Below are positions 25,762-32,831 of a stretch of 64,000 nucleotides of DNA, one piece after another (position 1 is the first letter of the stretch; the number at the start of each line of letters is the position of its first letter). The translations under genes and the position numbers were made by a program. This stretch comes from CAYSCX01 sp964429575. GTDB taxonomy: Bacteria; Desulfobacterota; Binatia; Binatales; Binataceae. The notes under the pieces were generated by a model that did no database searches, had not been told where the DNA came from, and saw nothing but the letters and a program-made list of their open reading frames with translations. The stretch lies in the NCBI GenBank assembly GCA_964429575.1, contig CAYSCX010000004.1, positions 93,753 to 157,752 of the forward strand, in the 5' to 3' direction.

Positions 25762-26319
25762 ATGACTCACTTTATCGCGAAGGTGACAAAGAATTCGGGT
25801 ACGACGGAGTACGCGCGCACGTTCCCTACGCTTGATGAAGCGATCGCGGCGCTCGACGTGGAGTTTCAACTACCCGACGAAGCGCGGCGCATCCTACGCA
25901 AGACCGGAGAGTATTCACACGCACGATGCGGACAGATGACCGTCAGCCGATGCGGCTGCGCCAGGCCGCGCCTTCACGACGCGGCGGATTACCGTTGTCC
26001 ACAATGTGACAACACGGACAAATTGCACGTAGGAGTTTGGGCCACAGCGATCGGAACGGACGGCGCGATCGTTTCGGACCCGGACGACCTTGAGCTCGCG
26101 TTGGAGAGCCCCATGTCCTGCGCCCACTGCGGATTCACCGCCACTGTGAAACGGTTCGCCGTTGACTCCTGGATCACGATCGATCTAGATGCGCGTCTGC
26201 TTCGTGAACTCGCGAAGCGCACCCCGAGAGAACCGGCACCGACCCGGAGTCGAACGTTGGCGGAGTCTGCCGTTGCGGCGCATATCGCGCACAAATCAGC
26301 GTTGGGAGCCGCGCGCTAG
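25762..26319 (+). CDS. Hypothetical protein with cysteine pairs
   Basis: 185 aa, SD GGGAGG before ATG 25762. After an N-terminal T-T-E-Y-A-R-T-F-P-T-L-D-E-A segment there is C-G-C (about 54-56), C-P-Q-C (about 75-78) and C-A-H-C (about 117-120), the last two suitable for a zinc ribbon spanning a beta domain. A C-terminal Ala/Arg helix follows. Likely a metal-binding, possibly DNA-contacting protein; family unknown. Confidence 0.55.
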   Translation: MTHFIAKVTKNSGTTEYARTFPTLDEAIAALDVEFQLPDEARRILRKTGEYSHARCGQMTVSRCGCARPRLHDAADYRCPQCDNTDKLHVGVWATAIGTDGAIVSDPDDLELALESPMSCAHCGFTATVKRFAVDSWITIDLDARLLRELAKRTPREPAPTRSRTLAESAVAAHIAHKSALGAAR

Positions 26320-26621
26320 TGCGGCGGACGACCAGAGGCGGCGAGCTCGAGAATATCTACGCCGCGCTCGCCGAAGGGCGGACGAAGGTTCGGTCGGTGC
26401 CGCCGGTCTGTGATGAGGCATCTGTCGCAGACGAAGCGATACGACCCTACCTGACACTCCGAGAGGTCGCCGACCTCATCGGCTATTCGCGCTGGACCTT
26501 GTATCACTGGATACGCGAAGGCCGCCTCACGCCCGATCACGGTCTTCGCCGCATCGGTCGCAGCGTGAGGGTCGAGTGGTCGGTTTTCAAAGCCGCGTGG
26601 TATCGAGGCGACCTCGAATGA
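26319..26621 (+). CDS. HTH (excisionase/MerR-like) protein
   Basis: 100 aa, GTG start overlapping the previous TAG by one base. Residues about 43-90 form an excisionase-type winged HTH: L-T-L-R-E-V-A-D-L-I-G-Y-S-R-W-T-L-Y-H-W-I then I-G-R-S-V-R-V-E-W-S-V-F-K. It is a candidate Xis or regulator of the cargo genes. It is the third such HTH in the element. Confidence 0.65.
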   Translation: MRRTTRGGELENIYAALAEGRTKVRSVPPVCDEASVADEAIRPYLTLREVADLIGYSRWTLYHWIREGRLTPDHGLRRIGRSVRVEWSVFKAAWYRGDLE

Positions 26622-26929
26622 GACGCCGGGGAGGAACGCTGATCCCGGTCGCGCTTTTGGCCGCGATGGCCTCGGCGTGCGCGCTCAGCAGAGGCCACAC
26701 TCAGGAATGGGTTGGTCGCAGCGCATCTGAACTCGTCGCGTCTCAGGGCATGCCGGAGCGCGAAATGACCGCACCCTCAGGTGCCAAGGTTTACGTCTAT
26801 CCACAGAAAAACCTTGAAGGCGCTGCGCTCTGTCACCGCGAATACTACATTCGAGGCAGTCAAGTAGTCGGATACGCTGCTCACGGTTTCGCGTTGAATT
26901 GCAGCGGTTCAGCGGGCGAGACGCGGTGA
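26618..26929 (+). CDS. Small lipoprotein, element cargo
   Basis: 103 aa; the start ATG 26618 overlaps the preceding TGA (ATGA). The signal (L-I-P-V-A-L-L-A-A-M-A-S-A-C) is a textbook lipobox. The mature part has W-V-G-R-S-A-S-E-L-V-A-S-Q-G-M-P, the pattern of small BamE/SmpA-like outer-membrane lipoproteins, then V-Y-V-Y-P-Q-K. An envelope protein on a mobile element suggests lysogenic conversion or superinfection exclusion (inference). Confidence 0.6.
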   Translation: MRRRGGTLIPVALLAAMASACALSRGHTQEWVGRSASELVASQGMPEREMTAPSGAKVYVYPQKNLEGAALCHREYYIRGSQVVGYAAHGFALNCSGSAGETR

Positions 26930-27003
26930 AGGAAGATCATCCGAAATGTGTAATCGGACCGCGGCGACTGGGAGTTTAGCTTGACGGCCTCCGAATAGTT
27001 TCG

Positions 27004-27753
27004 ATGAATAGCGGTTTCGTCAAGGCGGCATTCATCGCGACGATCGCCGTGCTCGCGGCGCCGTCCGCTCGCGTTGGATTCGTGCGAGCCGAACCCCCGC
27101 GCCTTTCGAGCTCCCAGTCAGAGCCACCATCGCTGCAAGCTGCACCGCCCGTTGGGGCACGGGCGCCGTCAGCCGAGACTTCGCCCGCACGAAATCCTGA
27201 CAGTTCAGTGCCAGCCGAGCATAGCGAAGCGACTCTCGAAATTCCGTTGCCCGAAGTGTTTCGCGGCTGTTGGGCGGCGGAAGTCAAATCGCTCGACTCT
27301 GTAGAGACGGTGTCGCACTGGCGAGGCGGAATGCCGGAGTGGGTAATACGGGGGACGTGGAACAATAAGGTCTATACGTTCTGCTATTCGCAGATTGGCT
27401 CGGAAATGGCCCTCCGCTTCGCCAGAGCTGAATCGATAGATCGTTTCGGACAACCGGGGCATGCGGTTCCAGGCTTTTATGAGGACGGCGTCACCTACCA
27501 AACCAAGGCAGTCTCCAGCGACGGACCGAACAGTGCGACCATTCGTGTCACGATGAGCTCCGTCCGACACACCTGGCTCGGGAGCTATTACGACGATTCG
27601 GTGACCACCATGGGGTGCAGCATCGACCCGGACGGCGTCATGCGCGTGTCCGCAACCGTCGAGGAAACGCCGGCACCAGGATGGGCGGGCTGGCAAGCTC
27701 CGGGTTGGCGGGTCGGCTGGCATGCAGAGTTCCATCAAACCTCGGCGCCGTAA
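27004..27753 (+). CDS. Exported hypothetical protein
   Basis: 249 aa with an N-terminal signal (F-I-A-T-I-A-V-L-A-A-P-S-A-R), a Pro/Ser-rich linker to about residue 75, and a beta-rich domain beginning L-P-E-V-F-R-G-C-W and containing F-C-Y-S-Q and a C-terminal W-A-G-W-Q-A-P-G-W-R-V-G-W repeat. Secreted or periplasmic. No family recognised. Sits with the lipoprotein as envelope-directed cargo. Confidence 0.55.
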   Translation: MNSGFVKAAFIATIAVLAAPSARVGFVRAEPPRLSSSQSEPPSLQAAPPVGARAPSAETSPARNPDSSVPAEHSEATLEIPLPEVFRGCWAAEVKSLDSVETVSHWRGGMPEWVIRGTWNNKVYTFCYSQIGSEMALRFARAESIDRFGQPGHAVPGFYEDGVTYQTKAVSSDGPNSATIRVTMSSVRHTWLGSYYDDSVTTMGCSIDPDGVMRVSATVEETPAPGWAGWQAPGWRVGWHAEFHQTSAP

Positions 27754-27898
27754 CGATGTGGATTCCGACGGACGGTTCTCCTCTAAAGCGCCGAACTCGA
27801 ACTCTACCAAGCCCAGCGAAGCAAAGCGCAACCCTGACTGCCATCCAGTCTCCGCAGCACGCCTATCTCTAACGACCTGTGTTCGATGAGGCGCGCGG

Positions 27899-28573
27899 GT
27901 GTCTAATCTCCTACCAGGCGAGTTTCTCTACCTCGACGAAAGCGGTGACCTGGGCGGTTCACCTAACAGCACTCCTGTATTTGTCGTCGCGATCCTGCAT
28001 CTTCGTGGCCGGCATGTCCTCTCACGGGTGATCAAGCGTGCCAGACGGAAGGTGCTGGGTCGCCGCACATCGAAAAGCGAGCTGAAATGGTCGAACAGTA
28101 ACGATGCCTTACGACGTCGCGTGATTGGCGAGATTGGTAGGGAGCGCGCGCAAGTTGTTGGCGTCTCAGCCGCTGTCATCCAGAAGAGCTGGATCGATGC
28201 GCGCCTGGCTAGCCGCCGCGAGGAGATTCGTTACAACTACGCCGTGCGCTTTGCGATGGAGAAGGGTGGACTGTTCGACGAGTCGGCGGAGGGCAAACGC
28301 ATCCTGCTTACCATCGACGCCCGAAATCGCCGAGCCACGTCGAGGCTCAGAGAATATATCGAACTATTCATGGAGAACGGCGATCTTCGATGCTCGGTCC
28401 AGATCGACGCGGCAGACTCCGCTCATCTCCCACAGCTTCAAGCGACCGACTTTGTCGCGGGGTCGATCTACGCAGCCTACGCCCACGGCCAATGGTCGTA
28501 CCTCAACCAACTCCGCTCCGCCGGGATCGATGTGAAACTCCGTGTCCCGAAAAAGATAAAGCCGGCACCCTGA
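27899..28573 (+). CDS. DUF3800 family protein
   Basis: 224 aa, GTG start. The family motif Y-L-D-E-S-G-D near the N-terminus, a central basic region (L-K-W-S-N), L-L-T-I-D-A-R-N-R, and the late L-Q-A-T-D-F-V-A-G are all present; the conserved acidic residues suggest an RNase H-like metal site. DUF3800 proteins are common in prophages and defence-rich loci, but their activity is not established. Last gene of the plus-strand cargo block, tail to tail with the terminase operon. Confidence 0.8.
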   Translation: MSNLLPGEFLYLDESGDLGGSPNSTPVFVVAILHLRGRHVLSRVIKRARRKVLGRRTSKSELKWSNSNDALRRRVIGEIGRERAQVVGVSAAVIQKSWIDARLASRREEIRYNYAVRFAMEKGGLFDESAEGKRILLTIDARNRRATSRLREYIELFMENGDLRCSVQIDAADSAHLPQLQATDFVAGSIYAAYAHGQWSYLNQLRSAGIDVKLRVPKKIKPAP

Positions 28574-28677
28574 GACCTCATGTAGCGCCTGCATCCGCAG
28601 ACGAGGGAACTCAGGACTTACGCCAGCCAAGAGAAAGCCTATCGCAGGGGGGAGAGGGAGGCAATCCCGCTGGGTAG

Positions 28678-28690
28678 CCCCCTGGGGGGA
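28678..28690. repeat. CCCCCTGGGGGGA palindrome shared with the initiator gene
   Basis: The same 13 bases occur at 22192-22204. Here the copy is noncoding, in the 135-bp gap between the DUF3800 and terminase stops, near other G-runs. It could be a recognition site or chance in G-rich DNA. Confidence 0.3.
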
Positions 28691-28708
28691 TAGGGTGAAA
28701 ACCTGCGA

Positions 28709-30256
28709 CTACCAGGAGCACGCGAGCGAGCAGAACTTGAGCCCGCGCGACTGATAGATTTGGCCGCCATTGGGCTCGGGAAGCGGCTTCAGGCACTTAC
28801 GGCACTTGCCGGTGTAATCGACTATGCTTCCGATGCGCTCCAAGTCGCGCCGATAGTACTCCTCCGTCCACGACACATTCTGGCCGCCCGTCACGGCGCC
28901 AAGCGCGGCCTGCGCGAGCGCGACAACGACATCGATCTTATGCGACGCCTTCTCCTTGGCGATGCGCCATCCCCGTGACGTCTCGATCGCGACGGAGCGT
29001 GAGATCGCGAGTCGTATTTCGTCATCGGGATAGGCAACGATGTTGCGGCCCTTGATCAGCTCGTAGAGATTCGTACTCGCCTCGGTGAGATTCGGAACGG
29101 ACTGCGCGAACTCGTTCATCGGAACACCGGCTGCTCGAAGCCGCTGCGCCGACGCTTGCATCTGATACGGATCGAATTTCACTTCGCGAACGTTGTAGCG
29201 CGACCGGAGTTCTAGCAGGGTCGCCTCGATCGTTTGCTCGAAATCAATCGGATCGTTCGGCGACGGCTGAAATATCCGGTGCCAGACAAGACGGACTCGC
29301 TTCGCGTCGCGGTCGAAAGTGCACGCGACGATCGCGGTGCTGTCGCGCTTCACACTGGCATCGAGACCAAGCCACACGGATAGGCGAGGATCGGCTAAGA
29401 TTGGGTGCGCGTCGGCATCGACACAGGCATCCCACCACTCCATGTCAACGAAGCTAGACTCCGAAGTGACCCACCGGTTTTCGATCATGCGCAGAAACGC
29501 GTTGGGCCGGAGCTGTGCGCGCATTTGGTCGATCCACTCCGGGGTCTGCCAAGGCGCGACCGGCTCATGCGACCAGTACATCAGCAGGTCGCGCTGACGA
29601 TAGAGCGCCGGCGCGATCTCCTCGCCTTGCAGCCCGCGCTTGTACAGCGAATCGAGCAACTCCGATTCGCCGGCGAATCCGGCGTAAGTTACGGTTAGTC
29701 GCACGCTCACCTTGCGCGTCGGAACAACGATCATCTCATCCCATAGTCGTCGGGATCGTTCCGAGGTGTAGGCCCACAACTCGTCGAACACGGTGATGGT
29801 TGGATTGGCGCCCGCTGCGGACGCATACTCGGATGCGATTGCTGTGATCGTGGCCCCCGTCGAAAGGAACTCGATCTTGTTCGCAGTCGTCTTTGCTGAA
29901 CCGCTGAGTAGCGGCGATGCTTCGATGATCCGGCACGCGGCCTGAAACACGCGGCCTTGGGCTTGGTCAAAATCGTTCGCGACGCAGTAGCCCTCCGCGT
30001 AGGGTCCGCCGAGGCAGACAATCACATAGATCATCACCATCGCCGCGAGCGTGGTTTTGCCGCTCTTCTTCGATGCTGAGAAAATGATCTCAGGAAACGG
30101 CAGACGTCCCCCACGATCAGGCGTGAACGCCGCCCGCAAGAACCGCTCCTCTGCGGGGTAGAGCTGGAAGTGCTCGCCGGTCTCGGGATTGATGAGCACT
30201 TCGCGGATGAAGGCGACTGGGTCGCGGCGCCACTGCGTGAGCTTCTGCGTCGTCAT
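28709..30256 (-). CDS. terL: Phage terminase large subunit
   Basis: 515 aa from ATG 30256, which overlaps the preceding stop (ATGA); the longer frame to 30283 is not needed. ATPase: Walker A S-A-S-K-K-S-G-K-T-T (about 72-81) and Walker B T-I-T-V-F-D-E-L. Nuclease: L-G-L-D-A-S-V-K-R-D-S-T-A-I-V. The C-terminus has an extra C-R-K-C...C-S-L-A-C zinc-like pair, unusual for the family. TerL translocates DNA into procapsids and cuts concatemers. The packaging operon stops here, where most phages continue with portal, protease and capsid genes. Confidence 0.92.
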   Translation of the reverse strand: MTTQKLTQWRRDPVAFIREVLINPETGEHFQLYPAEERFLRAAFTPDRGGRLPFPEIIFSASKKSGKTTLAAMVMIYVIVCLGGPYAEGYCVANDFDQAQGRVFQAACRIIEASPLLSGSAKTTANKIEFLSTGATITAIASEYASAAGANPTITVFDELWAYTSERSRRLWDEMIVVPTRKVSVRLTVTYAGFAGESELLDSLYKRGLQGEEIAPALYRQRDLLMYWSHEPVAPWQTPEWIDQMRAQLRPNAFLRMIENRWVTSESSFVDMEWWDACVDADAHPILADPRLSVWLGLDASVKRDSTAIVACTFDRDAKRVRLVWHRIFQPSPNDPIDFEQTIEATLLELRSRYNVREVKFDPYQMQASAQRLRAAGVPMNEFAQSVPNLTEASTNLYELIKGRNIVAYPDDEIRLAISRSVAIETSRGWRIAKEKASHKIDVVVALAQAALGAVTGGQNVSWTEEYYRRDLERIGSIVDYTGKCRKCLKPLPEPNGGQIYQSRGLKFCSLACSW

Positions 30257-30432
30257 TCGAGTCCCCCTCGCCGCACCACCCACTCTCGCTCGTGAGCGTC
30301 CTCAAAGATTCGCTTCAACGCGAGTCGCGTCTCTGGATGAAATCGCGCGTGCGCGGAGTTCGTTGAAGGTGCCGATGGAAATGGCAATATCCGTGGGCAC
30401 TGGTCACGCTGCGGAATGTGGAATTCGGTCAT
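30253..30432 (-). CDS. Small hypothetical protein before TerL
   Basis: 59 aa from ATG 30432 (M-T-E-F-H-I-P-Q). Its stop overlaps the TerL ATG by 4 bases and its start overlaps the upstream gene by 29, both typical of this operon. Mostly a polar helix (P-E-T-R-L-A-L-K-R-I-F-E-D-A-H-E-R-E). Function unknown. Confidence 0.55.
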   Translation of the reverse strand: MTEFHIPQRDQCPRILPFPSAPSTNSAHARFHPETRLALKRIFEDAHEREWVVRRGGLE

Positions 30433-30808
30433 CAAGCTCCTGATGTGTGTCGAAGAATTCAATCAGGAACGCAAGGTTACATAATGCATGTTTCAAGTGA
30501 CTCAGCCCTGACTCGGGATCGTTATCCTCACCGTTCCACCAATCATTCAGGTGCCGACGGGCTGCCCCGTACACACGACCCCACGTAATTCCTTGCTCCC
30601 AATCACGGTCCTCGTACTTGCGCGCACCAAAAGTCAGAATCTCGGCAAGGGCCTTCTCTGCGCTGGGGGGAATCAAATCGAACCGTAACTTTTCGGTGTC
30701 ATCCTTGCGGCCTGCGAGGGTCGTCCCGCCACTTTCGTGCCGCCGTCGGCGGTTGCGAACCGCGCCACGTCGAACCCGAGGAGCGGTACTCGACGCTGCC
30801 CTGCTCAT
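30404..30808 (-). CDS. dATP/dGTP diphosphohydrolase-domain protein (DUF5664-like)
   Basis: 134 aa. The domain starts after a basic leader: K-L-R-F-D-L-I-P-P-S-A-E-K-A-L-A-E-I-L-T-F-G-A-R-K-Y, then D-R-D-W-E-Q-G, R-H-L-N-D-W-W-N-G-E-D-N-D-P-E-S-G and L-S-H-L-K-H-A-L-C-N-L-A-F-L, the MazG-like helical fold used by phages to hydrolyse deoxynucleotides. In diaminopurine (Z) phages related enzymes clear dATP/dGTP, but no PurZ gene is visible here. It overlaps its neighbour by 4 bases. Confidence 0.8.
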   Translation of the reverse strand: MSRAASSTAPRVRRGAVRNRRRRHESGGTTLAGRKDDTEKLRFDLIPPSAEKALAEILTFGARKYEDRDWEQGITWGRVYGAARRHLNDWWNGEDNDPESGLSHLKHALCNLAFLIEFFDTHQELDDRIPHSAA

Positions 30809-31023
30809 GCCGCGATCTCCGTCTCAGTGTTCGCCGACGGCAGCGATTTGGTTCGCAGCCGTTCCATCGCGCTCCTGAATGCTCTCTTCGCCTCGCGTAG
30901 GCACGCACTGCACTGACGCGGCGAATACCGCTCATCGAGAAGATCTCGCAACTGCCCGGAGTCGCGCGGTACATGCCGACAGATGCCTTCGAACCAGCGC
31001 CAACAGAAGTCGTGTAGGGTCAC
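30805..31023 (-). CDS. Small Cys-containing hypothetical protein
   Basis: 72 aa starting with GTG at 31023, overlapping the upstream TGA (GTGA); this start was chosen over the much longer open frame, whose first 80 codons are antisense-like Arg-rich sequence. Contains W-R-W-F-E-G-I-C-R-H-V and R-Q-C-S-A-C-L-R-E-A-K-R-A-F. Possibly Zn-binding. Unknown family. Confidence 0.5.
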   Translation of the reverse strand: MTLHDFCWRWFEGICRHVPRDSGQLRDLLDERYSPRQCSACLREAKRAFRSAMERLRTKSLPSANTETEIAA

Positions 31024-31442
31024 GCGAGCCGTCTCCCAGCCTCGTCGCGCACAAACTCGACGTCGGAGTCGATCGCCTTGATCGCATTGGCCAGCGCGAT
31101 CGGCTCGGTTGCGCCGTGAACAACGAGTCCGCCATTGATCATGATCCAGCAGCCGGCACCGCGCCGACTGCTGCGTATCTCGAGCCGATAGGTCCGGCCT
31201 TCGTGGCGCAGACCGTGCGGACGGGCGAAGACGCCTCTGCCCTCGCGCGCGTCGAGTGGCCAATGGTCGGCGCGCTCCGTGCGGGTATCGGCTGCCGCCC
31301 TGGTCAACGCCTCAGTTTTGCCGCGCAGCGGCGATTCCTGCCGGTGAAACGCCGCGATCTCGCCGCGACCCGGCCTGTACCCCGTATCCGGCGCAACGCC
31401 TGTCACGCTACTGGTTTCCGTCGCCGGTGCGCCCATCATCAT
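31020..31442 (-). CDS. Hypothetical protein downstream of small terminase
   Basis: 140 aa; starts inside the end of the TerS gene (35-base overlap) and stops on the GTG of the next gene. The N-terminal half is polar and probably disordered; the C-terminal half has a compact domain R-T-Y-R-L-E-I-R-S-S-R-R...C-W-I-M-I-N-G-G-L-V-V and a helix A-L-A-N-A-I-K-A-I. No family recognised. Confidence 0.5.
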   Translation of the reverse strand: MMMGAPATETSSVTGVAPDTGYRPGRGEIAAFHRQESPLRGKTEALTRAAADTRTERADHWPLDAREGRGVFARPHGLRHEGRTYRLEIRSSRRGAGCWIMINGGLVVHGATEPIALANAIKAIDSDVEFVRDEAGRRLA

Positions 31443-31869
31443 CGGCTCCCGTCGGCCTATCGATCACCTCAGCGTCCTCGGCCTTTGCCATCGCTGCTGC
31501 GAGATCGAGAGCGGCCCTTGTCCCACTGGCTTTGAGCTGCATTCGCGCCAGTGGCGTCATCCCCAATTCGCGCTCGAACGAGAGCTGTGCCTGGCGCAAC
31601 TGTCGAAATTCGCTGAGCAGGCGCCGCGGCTCGCCCTTCGCGTTCATGAATCCATCGGGGGTTTTCGTCAGCTCCGCGAATAGCCGGGCACCCAAGATTT
31701 CAAGTTCTGCCCACGCCTTCGCAGCCGGTATGTCGCTCGCCTCCAGCCACGGCATCACCGTGCGCAAACGGCGGACGTACCGGCCAACCTTCCGTGCGCG
31801 AATTTGCAGAGCGGATGTCGATCGCGCGTAGAGGCTGGTGCGCGCCTGCTTGATGCCCAACGTGCTCAC
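31408..31869 (-). CDS. terS: Phage terminase small subunit, P27-like
   Basis: 153 aa. The conserved C-terminal half R-R-L-L-S-E-F-R-Q-L-R-Q-A-Q-L-S-F-E-R-E-L-G-M-T-P-L-A-R is the typical P27-family TerS helix pair, and the N-terminus is basic. TerS recognises the packaging site and recruits TerL. The start overlaps the HNH stop by 4 bases. Order HNH-TerS-(small genes)-TerL is the HK97-type packaging arrangement. Confidence 0.75.
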   Translation of the reverse strand: MSTLGIKQARTSLYARSTSALQIRARKVGRYVRRLRTVMPWLEASDIPAAKAWAELEILGARLFAELTKTPDGFMNAKGEPRRLLSEFRQLRQAQLSFERELGMTPLARMQLKASGTRAALDLAAAMAKAEDAEVIDRPTGADDDGRTGDGNQ

Positions 31870-32471
31870 GGACGCAACCCCGACGTGACGTGGTTATGAT
31901 CGATGCGCCCAGTTCGCGACGCGATCTGAGCACCCGTGATGCTGTCGCCGCGCGCCTCAGCGACTCTTGCTTGACAAGCAAGCGGTCCGCATGAAGCCGC
32001 TGGCCCCCAATGGCTCTGCGTGCGCTGTGTCAGAACTGTGCTAGTCGTCTCGCCCGACGATCGGACCTGCCGATTCTGCGTTGCTGAACGCGAACGCCGT
32101 TTGATTTCGGGGCGCACGCGATTGTACCGCTCGCGGTTTGCTTGGCGACACGCATCGCATCTACATCCCCTGTGGTTGTAGCCGTGGAGAGTCCCGTGCC
32201 TGAGCGGCTTCGACAGCTCTGCGCGCGACTTCTCCAGGTGGCACGGCTTACAAAGGACCTGGCATTTAGAAAGCTCGCGGTCGCGTCGTCGTTTGCTCCA
32301 GCTCCAAACGCGATGCGCGATCTTCGAACGCCGGGAGATGTGATCGACTTCAAGATTCTCGGTGCTTCCGCATCTAACGCAGGGACCGTGATCGTCGAGC
32401 CACTCGCGTCGGCGCCGGCGCAGCCACGTGCGCTGATACTCGGACTGACGGCGAGAGTCCTTGTACGGCAT
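31866..32471 (-). CDS. HNH endonuclease
   Basis: 201 aa from ATG 32471 (M-P-Y-K-D-S-R-R, preceded by GGGAG); an upstream GTG at 32522 would overlap the arm-type repeat. The HNH core is C-V-R-C-G-S-T-E-N-L-E-V-D-H-I...V-L-C-K-P-C-H, with two zinc CxxC pairs. A second motif, H-G-Y-N-H-R-G-C-R-C-D-A-C-R-Q-A, follows. HNH proteins next to terminases are needed for cos cleavage by HK97-type packaging machines. The tail beyond about residue 140 is low-complexity. Confidence 0.85.
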   Translation of the reverse strand: MPYKDSRRQSEYQRTWLRRRRREWLDDHGPCVRCGSTENLEVDHISRRSKIAHRVWSWSKRRRDRELSKCQVLCKPCHLEKSRAELSKPLRHGTLHGYNHRGCRCDACRQANRERYNRVRPEIKRRSRSATQNRQVRSSGETTSTVLTQRTQSHWGPAASCGPLACQARVAEARGDSITGAQIASRTGRIDHNHVTSGLRP

Positions 32472-32503
32472 CACGAACTCCCGCCGTTCGCGCTTCGGCG
32501 CGG

Positions 32504-32523
32504 ATTGACACAGAACTGACACA
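32504..32523 (+). promoter_or_regulatory. Candidate integrase arm-type site, right
   Basis: ATTGACACAGAACTGACACA, 18/20 identical to 14504-14523 in the same orientation, 56 bp inside the right att repeat and just upstream of the HNH gene. It could also influence transcription of the packaging operon. Confidence 0.5.
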
Positions 32524-32525
32524 AC

Positions 32526-32546
32526 AGATCACCGCGCGGGTGATCT
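32526..32546. promoter_or_regulatory. Perfect inverted repeat between arm site and att core
   Basis: AGATCACC (32526-32533) and GGTGATCT (32539-32546) around GCGCG. No T run on either side, so it is more likely a protein-binding site (excisionase, repressor or packaging) than a terminator. Confidence 0.4.
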
Positions 32547-32579
32547 ATGCTGCGGTCATTCCTTGAGAATGTTGGGGAA

Positions 32580-32627
32580 TTTGGTGGACGCAGCGGGATT
32601 TGAACCTGCGACCCCTTGCATGTGAGG
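32580..32627 (-). repeat. Att copy within the intact tRNA-Val (48-bp direct repeat)
   Basis: Identical to 14351-14398. Includes the encoded CCA, acceptor and T arm and reaches into the anticodon stem. The element supplies a functional 3' end so the host tRNA stays intact. Confidence 0.92.
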
Positions 32628-32659
32628 CAAGTGCTCTAACCAAGCTGAGCTATGCGTCC
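32582..32659 (-). tRNA. tRNA-Val (anticodon CAC)
   Basis: Read on the minus strand: acceptor GGACGCA pairs with TGCGTCC, discriminator A, encoded CCA (32584-32582), D arm GCTC...GAGC, anticodon stem CTTGC/GCAAG with loop CTCACAT giving anticodon CAC, and T arm with GGTTCAAATCC. It reads the GUG codon. Its 3' half is the integration target of the element to its left. Confidence 0.95.
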
Positions 32660-32831
32660 ACCGGGAAGTGCGATTATCACGCCGCGTTCCCTGCGCTGCA
32701 AGTACGGCACGGTTCAACGGCTCTGCAACCGGCGCGCGGCCGATTGACTGCTGCGCGGATGGTACGCGAAGGTCTCGCGGAACCATGTGCGGCACACGTC
32801 GCAATGCGCCGCCGACCATCAGGAGGTCACC

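Larger units (their letters stand above)
14351..32627. mobile_element. tRNA-Val-integrated prophage-like element or phage satellite, about 18.3 kb
   Basis: Boundaries are the two 48-bp perfect direct repeats (14351-14398 and 32580-32627), the right copy being the 3' half of a functional tRNA-Val gene. Contents from left: tyrosine integrase (frameshifted), HTH protein, two hypotheticals, a 198-aa protein, a tape-measure-like protein, DnaB, an initiator, a small HTH protein, a control region with a DnaA box, plus-strand cargo genes, then TerL, dNTP pyrophosphohydrolase-like, TerS and HNH on the minus strand. Many junctions are 4-base ATGA/GTGA overlaps, showing a tight phage-like organisation. 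Portal, protease, major capsid, tail-tube, tail-fibre, holin and endolysin genes were looked for and not recognised. Confidence 0.85.

Noticed and set aside
30404..30808. Diaminopurine (Z-genome) system
   Set aside because: Only the dNTP hydrolase-like gene is present; PurZ, DatZ and a matching polymerase are not seen.
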